Shown piece by piece: positions 1 through 5,927 of a stretch of 6,274 bases of DNA. The notes under the pieces were generated by a model that searched no databases, had not been told where the DNA came from, and saw only the letters and a list, made by a program, of their open reading frames with translations. The DNA comes from Candidatus Nealsoniibacteriota bacterium. Lineage in GTDB: Bacteria; Patescibacteriota; Minisyncoccia; Minisyncoccales; CSSED10-335. Within the stretch, counting starts at the first letter, position 1. Every line of letters begins with the position of its first letter. A program made the position numbers and the translations under genes. Where the stretch lies: contig PWOE01000169.1 in NCBI GenBank assembly GCA_003557585.1, positions 1 to 6,274 on the forward strand, written 5' to 3'.

Positions 1-17
1 AACGAACCGTATCATAA

Positions 18-221
18 ATAAGTGCAACCCTTGTTATAAAAACTATAACAAAGGCCTTTTCCCGATTCGGAATCCTTCTGTCGGATTTAATCATAGATAC
101 CATAAAGTCCTATAATAACTATTTTCAAACCGTTTCGATTCTAACCCCGAAAGAAATTTACAATTCATACCTCAAAAGACTCATCAGTGCTGGGGTTGTG
201 AGAATCAAAAAACCAAGCTAG
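18..221 (+). pseudogene. Unrecognised ORF tail, probably the remnant of a degraded gene
   Basis: An open frame runs from just after a TAA at 15-17 to a TAG at 219-221 and could encode about 67 residues. It contains no ATG, and no ribosome binding site precedes any alternative start, so it is probably the 3' end of a gene that has lost its front. The peptide is mostly helical in character, with a hydrophobic stretch (RFGILLSDLIIDTIKSY) and a basic C-terminus (YLKRLISAGVVRIKKPS). I do not recognise the family. The spacing is faintly like the C-terminal end of BadF/BcrA-type sugar kinases, or a helical wing of a DNA-binding protein, but neither is supported by a motif. Its stop codon abuts an ATG at 222 in the same frame as the following cutC remnant, so the two may once have been cotranscribed. 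Confidence 0.3.
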
Positions 222-257
222 ATGTCAGAACCAATCGTAGGGGAAAGTCATGATGGC

Positions 258-985
258 ATGGATCCCTTGAGACTGTATACTAAAATTGTAGAAACACTTG
301 AGGATGCCATTAAAGCAGAAAAAGGTGGCGCCGATCAACTTGATTAAAAAAAAGCCTATAAAAATGGAGGGGTGACACCCAACAAAGAAACCGTAAAAAC
401 CATCGTAGATACGGTCAATGTAAAGGTGATGGTTATGATTCGCCCGCGTCTTGGAGATTTTGTATATAATAGGGAAGAAATCAATCTGATGATTACGGAT
501 ATTATTCATTTTAGATCTATGGGTGTTGAGGGGTTTCTTCTTGGGGCCTTGAATTCAGACAAAACTCTAAATATGGACGCGATAAAAAAAGTATCGATGC
601 CGCCGGTCATAAAGCCGTTCATGTCCATTTGTCTTGGGAAGAAACACCAGAACCAAAGAAAACACTAGAATCTCTTATTCGCCTCTGGGTAAAAAGTGTT
701 CGTATAACTGGAGGAAAAGGCCTTGGAGACAAAGCTGAGTTCAATGTTGTCGCCTTGAAAAATTACCGTAAAATTGTGAAAGGCAAGATTGCTCTTGTTC
801 TTGCCAGTGGGGTGAAAGCTGATAATTTTTTGCATAAAATGATGGTTGAAACGAACATCAGAAATGCACATGTTGGCTCCGGTGTACGAACACCAGAGGA
901 TTCATGTGGGAAAATAGAAGTTGAAAAAATCCGTGGAATTAAAACTATTCATGACAAAGCATCAATTGATAATCAAAGCATCTAA
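258..985 (+). pseudogene. cutC: CutC family protein, disrupted by a nonsense codon and a frameshift
   Basis: Three consecutive segments together make a CutC-like TIM-barrel protein of about 240 residues, the usual family length. The first (258-344) ends in EDAIKAEKGGADQLD and is cut by TAA at 345-347, where the family normally continues with a few residues before GG(L/V)TP. The same frame resumes with GGVTPNKETV and the family hallmark MIRPRLGDFVYN. At an A7 run (584-590) the frame moves by one base. The rest (590-985) continues with SIDAAGHKAVHVH, a TGG-type loop and a C-terminal strand (NAHVGSGVRT). The TAA is one base from TTA (Leu), and an eighth A would restore the frame. The usual FHxAFD motif is replaced by VHLSWEE, so the protein had diverged or was already relaxed. 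CutC proteins have been linked to copper homeostasis, but their biochemical role is unsettled. The start at 258 follows a purine-rich AGGGGAAAG; an ATG at 222 is an alternative. Confidence 0.8.
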
Positions 986-1084
986 AAAAATCAAAATTTA
1001 CTTACTTTTTATGGGTAATGTACCCCCTTTAAAGAAATATAGAGTAATAATAAAATGCTGTAAAAGATTTCTCTTGAAATAACG
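986..1084. other. AT-rich spacer with no gene seen
   Basis: Between the cutC remnant and the IS-like inverted repeat there is no coding frame with a plausible start and family signal. A small 5-bp hairpin (GGGTA-ATG-TACCC, 1013-1025) lacks a proper downstream T run, so I do not call it a terminator. Confidence 0.5.
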
Positions 1085-1141
1085 AACTGCACCCTAAATA
1101 TTGGATATATATGAAACACCTCCAATAGAAAGGGTGTAGTT
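1085..1141. repeat. Nested inverted repeat (two-tier stem-loop)
   Basis: The outer arms AACTGCACCCT (1085-1095) and AGGGTGTAGTT (1131-1141) pair over 11 positions with one G-T wobble. The inner arms TATTGGA (1099-1105) and TCCAATA (1121-1127) pair over 7. The apical loop is about 15 bases. The arrangement fits the left end of an IS3-family element rather than a terminator, although the TTTT at 1141-1144 could give some termination. Confidence 0.7.
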
Positions 1142-1225
1142 TTTATATGGTAAAATAAAATATTAAGTTTAAGCAAGAAGTTGCCAAGGTGATATGAACT
1201 TAAAGATGCCTATAAAGCTACATAT
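1085..1225 (+). mobile_element. Degenerate left end and orfA start of an IS3-family (IS150-like) element
   Basis: A nested inverted repeat (1085-1141) is followed 5 bases later by an ATG (1147). The frame from that ATG reads MVK, stop, NIKFKQEVAKV. With the stop taken as Tyr, this resembles the start of IS150-type OrfA, which commonly runs MVKYxxEFKxxVVxxY. After about 1190 the similarity continues only weakly in another frame (YELKDAYKAT), with further stops. From recalled family knowledge, many IS150-subgroup elements of low-GC Gram-positives have a left end beginning (TG)xACTGCACCC, then TTGGACA...TCCAA, then GGGTGCAGT and orfA. This sequence keeps that arrangement with changes. No orfB, right end or target duplication is visible, so this is an immobile fossil fragment. 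The right boundary is approximate. Confidence 0.55.
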
Positions 1226-1272
1226 TTGATTAATTAGTGTTGAAAAGGGTTTTGATTCATCAAAGCGTTATA

Positions 1273-1302
1273 CAGAGCGCAACAAAAGGCTCTGATTTTT
1301 TT
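1273..1302 (+). terminator. Possible Rho-independent terminator
   Basis: CAGAGC (1273-1278) pairs with GCTCTG (1289-1294) across a 10-base loop. An A and then seven Ts (1296-1302) follow. The stem is short, so strength is uncertain. Its position would insulate the next gene from transcription entering from the degraded region. Confidence 0.5.
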
Positions 1303-1339
1303 ATTGAAGCCGTTCTACTTGGCCTTTGAGAAATTCACA

Positions 1340-1368
1340 TTGTTACAAACCATTATGTGTGATATAGT
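1340..1368 (+). promoter_or_regulatory. Candidate promoter of the flavin oxidoreductase gene
   Basis: TTGTTA (1340-1345) and TATAGT (1363-1368) are separated by 17 bases, and TGA directly before the second hexamer makes an extended -10. Transcription would begin near 1375, about 45 bases before the gene start. A better-looking TATAAT at 1372-1377 has no -35 at a suitable distance. Confidence 0.5.
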
Positions 1369-1402
1369 GATTATAATCTTTCACAAACTTGACAATCAAT
1401 GC

Positions 1403-1410
1403 AAAAGGAG
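1403..1410 (+). promoter_or_regulatory. Ribosome binding site that fixes the start of the oxidoreductase gene
   Basis: AAAAGGAG ends eight bases before the ATG at 1419. This supports that ATG over the in-frame TTG at 1389, which would add ten residues and has no upstream ribosome binding site. Confidence 0.85.
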
Positions 1411-1418
1411 CCGATAGT

Positions 1419-2495
1419 ATGCAACCATTAACAATAGGAACCCTAACCGCCAAACTCCCAATTGTACAAGGCGGGATGGGGATTGGTGTGTCTTTGTCCA
1501 AGTTGGCCTCAGCGGTGGCCAATAAAGGCGGAATTGGCGTTATTTCAGCGGCGGGACTGGGGATGCTTTATAATAAACTATCTAGCAGTTACGAAGAAAA
1601 CGCACGCGAAGGGCTAAGACAAGAAATACGCAAAACACGGGCGCTGACCAACGGTATCCTTGGTGTCAATGTCATGGTAGCCATGACGAATTTCTCTGAC
1701 CTTGTTCAAGTGGCCATCGAAGAAGCAATCGATATCATTTTTGCCGGCGCCGGCTTGGCGCTCGACTTGCCAAAGTATTTGCATGGCCAAAGCCAAACGA
1801 AACTGGCTCCGATTATTTCATCTGCAAGGGCTGCCAAAGTTCTCATCAAAAAATGGCTTAAAAACCATGATTATCTGCCTGATGCTTTCGTTTTAGAAGG
1901 CCCGCTTGCGGGTGGGCATCTCGGCTTCAAAAAAGAACAACTAGAAGATCCAGCCTTCAGTCTGGAACTTTTATTGGCCGAAGTCATTGAAGTAGTGCGT
2001 CCGTTTGAAGCCGCATATAACAAACCGATTCCGATTATTGTGGGCGGTGGTGTGTACACGGGCGCAGATATCCGTCACTTTCTCACCAAGGGTGCTGCCG
2101 CCGTGCAGATGGCTACCCGTTTTGTGACGACCTTCGAATGTGATGCCGATGCGGCGTTCAAAGAGACATATATTCAAGCGAAACAAGAAGACATCGTTTT
2201 CATTGACAGTCCGGTCGGGCTGCCCGGAAGAGCGATCAACAATCGGTATCTCGAAGATGTTACAAAAGGATTGAAACATCCGTTCGTTTGCCCATATAGT
2301 TGCATCATTACCTGCAAAAAAGAAGCGGCCCCCTACTGTATTACTTTAGCGTTGTTAAATGCCCAAAAAGGTAAGCTGACTCATGGATTTGCCTTTGCTG
2401 GCAGCAACGCGTATCGGGCGACGGAAATAATCTCAGTCCAAACACTGATCGACCAACTTAAAGACGAATACGAACAGTCGGCGCAAAAAAGTTGA
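1419..2495 (+). CDS. Nitronate monooxygenase-family FMN-dependent oxidoreductase
   Basis: The product is 358 residues, a cytoplasmic TIM-barrel flavoprotein of the nitronate monooxygenase / 2-nitropropane dioxygenase family. Members use FMN to oxidise alkyl nitronates; related FabK enzymes reduce enoyl-ACP, and many clostridial-type members have unknown substrates. Visible motifs are the N-terminal PIVQGGMG (14-21), LEGPLAGGHLGF with the putative catalytic His167, and an FMN phosphate site: GGG at 209-211 and GAAAVQMATRF at 225-235. SPVGLPGRAINN follows. The C-terminus carries Cys291, Cys295, Cys299 and Cys307 (C-x3-C-x3-C-x7-C) and then FAFAGSNAYR, a tail that I recall from clostridial homologues but not from classical nitronate monooxygenases. 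The gene stands alone between its own promoter and a terminator shared with the converging nad operon. Exact substrate is not inferable; the family call is firm. Confidence 0.9.
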   Translation: MQPLTIGTLTAKLPIVQGGMGIGVSLSKLASAVANKGGIGVISAAGLGMLYNKLSSSYEENAREGLRQEIRKTRALTNGILGVNVMVAMTNFSDLVQVAIEEAIDIIFAGAGLALDLPKYLHGQSQTKLAPIISSARAAKVLIKKWLKNHDYLPDAFVLEGPLAGGHLGFKKEQLEDPAFSLELLLAEVIEVVRPFEAAYNKPIPIIVGGGVYTGADIRHFLTKGAAAVQMATRFVTTFECDADAAFKETYIQAKQEDIVFIDSPVGLPGRAINNRYLEDVTKGLKHPFVCPYSCIITCKKEAAPYCITLALLNAQKGKLTHGFAFAGSNAYRATEIISVQTLIDQLKDEYEQSAQKS

Positions 2496-2588
2496 CGCGA
2501 CAATCATAATCGTTTCTAATATACTTTTTTGATAAAAAATCACCCCCTAGATGCCCTTATGAAAGGACAAAATGATTTAATCACTCTG

Positions 2589-2630
2589 AAAAAAACGCCA
2601 CTTGTCATCGTCAATGACTAGTGGCGTTTT
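2589..2630. terminator. Bidirectional Rho-independent terminator between converging units
   Basis: ACGCCACT (2595-2602) pairs with AGTGGCGT (2620-2627). After a T-T mismatch, GTCA (2604-2607) pairs with TGAC (2615-2618), leaving a 7-base loop. The stem is flanked by seven As (2589-2595) and four Ts (2627-2630), and the inner ones also pair. On the minus strand the A run becomes a U tract placed just after nadB, giving a strong terminator for the nad operon. On the plus strand it can end the oxidoreductase transcript about 100 bases after its stop. Confidence 0.9.
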
Positions 2631-2643
2631 ATATGAGTATCCT

Positions 2644-4143
2644 TCAATCTAATCGGAAGTGACATCCGATGCTTTCAGGACGCTTTAGGGCGTCTTGAAC
2701 GAGGTTTAGGGCGATTAGGAGCATGTTTCTAGTTTCGTAGTATCGTGCGGTGTGGTTCGGGTAGCTTCTTAGCGTATTTAGAAGGGTGGTCAATTCACGC
2801 TCCGCTTGCAACAATCCTTTTTTCTTACGCACGATGCCGGCGTATTCTTCCACGATGAAGCGAATCTTTTTGCGAATCGGACTATAGTGGAAAAAAGCAG
2901 CTTTCACGTAAGAAAAAGTAGCTGTCTTGCTTGGCTTTTCTACTGGGTTTTGGTTGATTGCTTGCGCAATTCTTCGGCCGAATACCACACATTCCAGCAA
3001 TGAGTTAGACGCGAGGCGGTTTGCACCATGTACGCCGGTCGAGGCGCATTCACCAAGCGCATACAGGTTTTTTAGATTGGTCTCGCCGTCCATGTTTGTT
3101 TTAATGCCGCCGATGTTAAAATGTTGTACGGGTGCGATGGGGATCAAATCTTGTCCCAATATGTAACCGTGTTTGCGCAATTCCTTGTGAATTGTGGGGA
3201 ACCGGGTTTCAAGATGAGTTTCATCAAGATGGCGGGTGTCGAGATACACATGGTCACTCCATGTATCATACATTTCTCGGTGGATTGCTTGGGAGACGAC
3301 ATCTCTTGGCGCGAGTTCTTTTTTATGATGGTATTTCACCATGAATGCTTCTTCAGCGATGTTGCGTAAGATTGCCCCTTCACCGCGCATCGCTTCTGAA
3401 ATTAGAAACCGACGGTTTGTAGGGTCTTTAGGCTTGAAAAACGCCGTGGGGTGGAATTGCACAAACGCCATTTTTTCTACTTTGGCCCCCGCTTTCAAAG
3501 CCATGGCAATGCCATCGCCTGTGGCGATTGATGCGTTGGTGCTCGCCGCGTAGATTGCGCCGATGCCACCAGTGGCTAGCACCACGTGGTTTGCCGAAAA
3601 GACGACTGTCTTCCCATGCTTGTCTAGCACGCTCAAACCGTGGACTTCATTTTCATCCACCGCCAAATCCACCGCCATTGACTGTTCAAAGACGCGGATG
3701 TTTTTCCGTTTTTTCACAGCGCGTTGTAAAGCATCCATCATGTCTTTGCCAGTGGCATCGCCACCGCTGTGCAAAACACGTGCGCTGCTGTGGCCGCCTT
3801 CAAGTGTCCTTAGCAAGTCGCCACGTTCATTTTTGTCGAAAACAACCCCAGCTTGCAACAACAAATTGATATTTTCTTGCGCTTCATTGACTAGCAGTTT
3901 CACCGCTTCTGGGTCATTGAGATGGTGTCCGGCGTTGAGCGTGTCTTCAATATGCGCTTTAAGTAACGCTTTCTCATCGTTCATCTCCGCGGCGATGCCC
4001 CCTTGGGCCAGCCGCGAATTGCTTTCTTTGAGCGCGGTCTTGACCAGCAACACCACCTCGCGGTTCGGATCCAACAATAAGGCAGTGTAAAGGCCAGACA
4101 ACCCCGCCCCGACAATGACCGTGTCCGCCTGAATATGTCTCAT
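2644..4143 (-). CDS. nadB: L-aspartate oxidase
   Basis: The product is 499 residues, somewhat shorter than the 530-540 of E. coli and Bacillus enzymes. It oxidises L-aspartate to iminoaspartate with FAD, using oxygen or fumarate as acceptor, the first step of de novo NAD synthesis. The N-terminus has the dinucleotide fold VIVGAGLSGLY (GxGxxG at 12-17), then NSRLAQGGIAA. The succinate dehydrogenase-like catalytic part shows FHPTAF (His231), EAMRGEGA (250-257), LAPRDVVS with Arg280, and QHFNIGGI with His341. The last two fall where E. coli has Arg290 and His351. GANRLASNSLLE (373-384) is the C-terminal FAD contact. The start is the ATG at 4143-4141, which overlaps the nadA stop in ATGA and suggests translational coupling. 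A longer in-frame reading into nadA would add 45 basic, low-complexity residues ahead of the Rossmann fold and is rejected. NadB is last in the operon, followed by the terminator. Confidence 0.97.
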   Translation of the reverse strand: MRHIQADTVIVGAGLSGLYTALLLDPNREVVLLVKTALKESNSRLAQGGIAAEMNDEKALLKAHIEDTLNAGHHLNDPEAVKLLVNEAQENINLLLQAGVVFDKNERGDLLRTLEGGHSSARVLHSGGDATGKDMMDALQRAVKKRKNIRVFEQSMAVDLAVDENEVHGLSVLDKHGKTVVFSANHVVLATGGIGAIYAASTNASIATGDGIAMALKAGAKVEKMAFVQFHPTAFFKPKDPTNRRFLISEAMRGEGAILRNIAEEAFMVKYHHKKELAPRDVVSQAIHREMYDTWSDHVYLDTRHLDETHLETRFPTIHKELRKHGYILGQDLIPIAPVQHFNIGGIKTNMDGETNLKNLYALGECASTGVHGANRLASNSLLECVVFGRRIAQAINQNPVEKPSKTATFSYVKAAFFHYSPIRKKIRFIVEEYAGIVRKKKGLLQAERELTTLLNTLRSYPNHTARYYETRNMLLIALNLVQDALKRPESIGCHFRLD

Positions 4144-5054
4144 GAGGCGCTGAGCGCCAACATCAAATCGAGCGCCCGTTTGGCCTCTTTCGCGGTCTTT
4201 TCCTCGACCGTGATTGGGTGTACTTGATTTTTCAGCGCGTGATACACGGTATTGAGGTCGGTCTTTTTCATGTCCCAACAGTGCAAATCTTCAGTTAACA
4301 CCATAATTTTTTTATCCGGGGCTGTTTTTCGCATTTCGTGTAAAATACCTTTTTCAGTGCCGACGATATACCGTTGATAATCGCTTGTTTTGACAAAATT
4401 GATTAACCCTTTGGTCCCGCCGACATAATCGGCTTTATCGATTACCGCAAGCGGGGCTTCGGGGTGGACGATGAATGCTGCTTCTGGGTGTTTTTGTTTC
4501 ATTTCATCGACAAGGGCCGGTGTCAAATCGTTGTGAATACAACAAAAACCGGGCCAGACCTCCATGTCGAGGTCGAATTTGCGGCGGGCGTACTTCCCGA
4601 GGTTCTTATCGGGCACATAAAGCAGCTTCTCATCTTTGAAATGTTCGATAACGCGTTCGAAATTGGAACTGGTGACACACACGTCACTCAACGCTTTGAC
4701 CGCCGCCGTCGAGTTGACATAACAGATAACTTTCCGATCGGGGTGTTTTTGTTTGTAGGCGGCCAACGCTTCAGCGGTGATTTTGTCCGCCATCGGACAC
4801 CCCGCATCGATGGCGGGCAAGAGCACCGTTTTTTCTGGTGAGAGAATCTTCGCGGTTTCCGCCATGAAATGCACCCCGCAAAACACGATGGTTTTGGCAT
4901 CGGTTTTGCTGGCTTCAAGGCTAAGTTTATAGGAGTCTCCGACCACATCGGCAATCTCCTGTACCGCGGGGATTTGATAGTAGTGCGCTAAAATAAGGAC
5001 GTCTTGTTCTTTTTTGAGTCGTATGATTTCTTTTTTTATCGCGTGCTCATCCAT
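4140..5054 (-). CDS. nadA: Quinolinate synthase
   Basis: The product is 304 residues, the compact form seen in Thermotoga and Pyrococcus rather than the 350-370 residue form of E. coli and B. subtilis. It condenses iminoaspartate with dihydroxyacetone phosphate to quinolinate, using an oxygen-sensitive [4Fe-4S] cluster. The three cluster cysteines can be placed by comparison with the T. maritima enzyme: Cys86 (AGCPMAD), Cys171 (GFCCIH) and Cys259 (EDLHCWDMK). Other family motifs are LAHYYQ (22-27), GDSYKLS, YVNSTAAVKA (112-121), TSSNFERV, PDKNLGKYA and VHPEAPL. Cys172 directly follows a cluster ligand and is unusual. The ATG at 5054 gives an 8-base overlap with the end of nadC and has GGGTGA five bases upstream; a GTG at 5063 would add three residues. 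The 3' end overlaps nadB by four bases. Such overlap suits partners that hand on unstable iminoaspartate. Confidence 0.97.
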   Translation of the reverse strand: MDEHAIKKEIIRLKKEQDVLILAHYYQIPAVQEIADVVGDSYKLSLEASKTDAKTIVFCGVHFMAETAKILSPEKTVLLPAIDAGCPMADKITAEALAAYKQKHPDRKVICYVNSTAAVKALSDVCVTSSNFERVIEHFKDEKLLYVPDKNLGKYARRKFDLDMEVWPGFCCIHNDLTPALVDEMKQKHPEAAFIVHPEAPLAVIDKADYVGGTKGLINFVKTSDYQRYIVGTEKGILHEMRKTAPDKKIMVLTEDLHCWDMKKTDLNTVYHALKNQVHPITVEEKTAKEAKRALDLMLALSAS

Positions 5055-5892
5055 GTGATTCACCCACTTTTTTGAATTTGAGACTGATGTCGAAGGCCTG
5101 CACCGAATGGGTCAGGGCGCCGACCGAAATGGCATCAACACCGGTCGCAGCCACTGCCGCTATGTTTTCAAGTTTCATGTTGCCACTGGCTTCAAGCAGT
5201 TTTTTCTTTTTGTTGTTTTCCACACACTCTCGCATGGTCGTCAACGTCATGTTATCAAGCATGATGCGCTCGACATCGGTTTCGCATGCCGCGATAAACT
5301 GCGCGAAGGTTTCCACTTCGATTTCAATAGGCATATCGAATCCGACATGAGCGCGGGCGGTTTGCACCGCTTTTTCGATAATGCCGGCAGCGTGGATGTG
5401 ATTGTCTTTAATCAGCACCATGTCGGACAAGCTCATGCGGTGGTTCACCCCGCCGCCATCCTTTACCGCTCTTTTGTCCAAAATTCGTAAATTCGGCGCG
5501 GTTTTGCGCGTGTCCATAATCATACACCGCGTGCCGCGTGTTTTTTCGACATAAGTTTTTGTCATCGTCGCGATGCCCGACATTCTTTGCAAGATATTAA
5601 GCGCGGTCCGTTCAGCTTTAAGGATGGCTTGAATGTTTCCCTGCACTTGCGCGAGCACCGTGCCTGTTTTTATACGCGTACCATTTTGCACCACAGGGGT
5701 GATAATGGTGTCTTCATCCACACGTCGCATCACCGCAGTGAAAATATCTAAACCGGAAAGGATGCCTTCGGCTTTTGCGATTAAAACGGCGTGGCCCTGC
5801 TCATCACTAAAGAGCGCTTCACTTGTGACATCGCCGTTGGGCATATCCTCTTGCAACGCTTGGTCGATGATGTTCAATATTTGTTTGTCCAT
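5047..5892 (-). CDS. nadC: Nicotinate-nucleotide pyrophosphorylase (carboxylating), quinolinate phosphoribosyltransferase
   Basis: The product is 281 residues, the normal family length. It joins quinolinate with PRPP and releases carbon dioxide to give nicotinate mononucleotide, the last step specific to de novo synthesis. Visible landmarks are the N-terminal EDMPNGDVTSEAL (15-27), ERTALNILQRMSGIATMT (94-111), the quinolinate and phosphate loop beginning DTRKTAP (127-133) and ending GGGVNHR (146-152), LIKDNHI (160-166), EIEVET, IMLDNM and the C-terminal GVDAISVGALTHS. The ATG at 5892 is chosen because AGGTG lies five bases upstream; the longer reading adds twenty residues across the promoter and leader. 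It is the first gene of the nadC-nadA-nadB unit and its stop lies inside the start of nadA. The order differs from B. subtilis nadBCA, and no nifS-like cysteine desulfurase is adjacent. Confidence 0.97.
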   Translation of the reverse strand: MDKQILNIIDQALQEDMPNGDVTSEALFSDEQGHAVLIAKAEGILSGLDIFTAVMRRVDEDTIITPVVQNGTRIKTGTVLAQVQGNIQAILKAERTALNILQRMSGIATMTKTYVEKTRGTRCMIMDTRKTAPNLRILDKRAVKDGGGVNHRMSLSDMVLIKDNHIHAAGIIEKAVQTARAHVGFDMPIEIEVETFAQFIAACETDVERIMLDNMTLTTMRECVENNKKKKLLEASGNMKLENIAAVAATGVDAISVGALTHSVQAFDISLKFKKVGESHG

Positions 5893-5897
5893 GTTTA

Positions 5898-5902
5898 CAC
5901 CT
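5898..5902 (-). promoter_or_regulatory. Ribosome binding site of nadC
   Basis: On the minus strand AGGTG precedes the ATG at 5892 by five bases, within AGCAGGTGTAAACATG. It supports this start over the upstream in-frame ATGs at 5952 and 5940, which have no comparable site. Confidence 0.75.
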
Positions 5903-5927
5903 GCTTTTAAAAAATTGTTTGTCTTGA

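Noticed and set aside
225..509. Minus-strand frame of 94 residues opposite cutC
   Set aside because: It is the antisense of the CutC coding region, which has clear family similarity on the plus strand.
1013..1025. GGGTA-ATG-TACCC hairpin as a terminator
   Set aside because: The stem is only five base pairs and no sufficient T run follows.
1389..1418. TTG start for the oxidoreductase adding ten residues
   Set aside because: There is no ribosome binding site before it, while AAAAGGAG is well placed for the ATG at 1419.
2806..4090. Several plus-strand open frames across nadB and the end of nadA
   Set aside because: They lack ribosome binding sites and family signals and are explained as the complement of GC-richer coding sequence.
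4144..4278. Forty-five extra residues at the N-terminus of NadB
   Set aside because: They lie wholly inside the nadA 3' end, are basic and unlike NadB, and the ATG at 4143 puts the Rossmann motif at the usual distance.
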